Assembly (NCBI GenBank): GCA_002068715.1
Contig: MWAR01000414.1
Span: forward strand, 1 to 5,503
Source of the DNA: a bacterium ADurb.Bin374
GTDB taxonomy: Bacteria > Riflebacteria > Ozemobacteria > Ozemobacterales > Ozemobacteraceae
DNA: 5,503 bases
Reading direction: 5' to 3'
Shown in pieces: positions 5,444-5,503 of this stretch. The first letter of the stretch is position 1; the number at the start of each line of letters is the position of its first letter. A program made the translations under genes and the position numbers. The notes beneath the pieces were generated by a model. The model saw only the letters and a list, made by a program, of their open reading frames with translations. It made no database searches and had not been told where the DNA came from.

Positions 5444-5503
5444 ATGTTCACGACACTTGTCCAGCTCGCCCTCAGCTTCGCATTGATCGGACCCTTGCCG
5501 TCG
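5444..5503 (+). CDS. Start of a second gene, probably the partner CHR half (right edge)
   Basis: Only the first 20 codons are inside the window, beginning MFTTLVQLALSFALIGPLPS. The ATG has GGAG at 5434-5437, six bases upstream, and lies 12 bases after the TGA of the first CHR gene, so the two are almost certainly co-transcribed. The hydrophobic start resembles the first helix of a CHR domain, and a complementary short-chain CHR gene is what normally follows. The diagnostic Gly-rich motif would lie just beyond the edge, so the family call depends mainly on context. Confidence 0.6.
   Translation, partial: MFTTLVQLALSFALIGPLPS

Overview
The window is GC-rich bacterial chromosomal DNA with tightly packed genes, mostly good Shine-Dalgarno sequences and sigma70-like promoters. 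No rRNA, tRNA, transposase, phage gene or CRISPR array is visible. The gene content (branched-chain aminotransferase, CysQ-type phosphatase, split chromate transporter, polytopic GT-C-like membrane protein) fits a free-living bacterium, but I cannot name the phylum.

Layout: five of the eight called coding regions lie on the minus strand. At the left edge (1-1765) is a large membrane protein gene whose 3' end lies outside the window. It is read in the frame that stays open to the edge; a long competing frame at 57-1706 is a shadow. A perfect 19-bp hairpin terminator (1790-1833) separates it from a 106-aa protein (1851-2171) with a low-complexity N-terminus and a Cys/His pattern resembling a small zinc site. 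That gene has its own promoter with a perfect TATAAT. Further right are a 70-aa unknown helical protein (2366-2578), a CysQ-like bisphosphate nucleotidase (2706-3530) and a branched-chain amino acid aminotransferase, ilvE (3547-4647). ilvE and cysQ are 16 bp apart and probably form one operon read leftwards.

On the plus strand, divergent from ilvE, is a two-gene short-chain chromate-transporter (CHR) unit. The N-terminal-type half (4844-5431) is complete, and the first 20 codons of a second gene (5444 to the right edge) fit the partner half. A 24-codon open frame (4773-4847) with a Shine-Dalgarno sequence overlaps the first CHR start by ATGA.

The intergenic regions hold the least ordinary features: overlapping divergent -10 elements inside an inverted repeat (about 4708-4723), a short hairpin that could hide the ribosome binding site in front of the CHR unit, and a 16-bp A-tract direct repeat placed once behind the 70-aa gene and once upstream of the promoter of the 106-aa gene. 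The two small proteins and this repeat pair are the best candidates for something undescribed. I found no convincing new multi-gene system.
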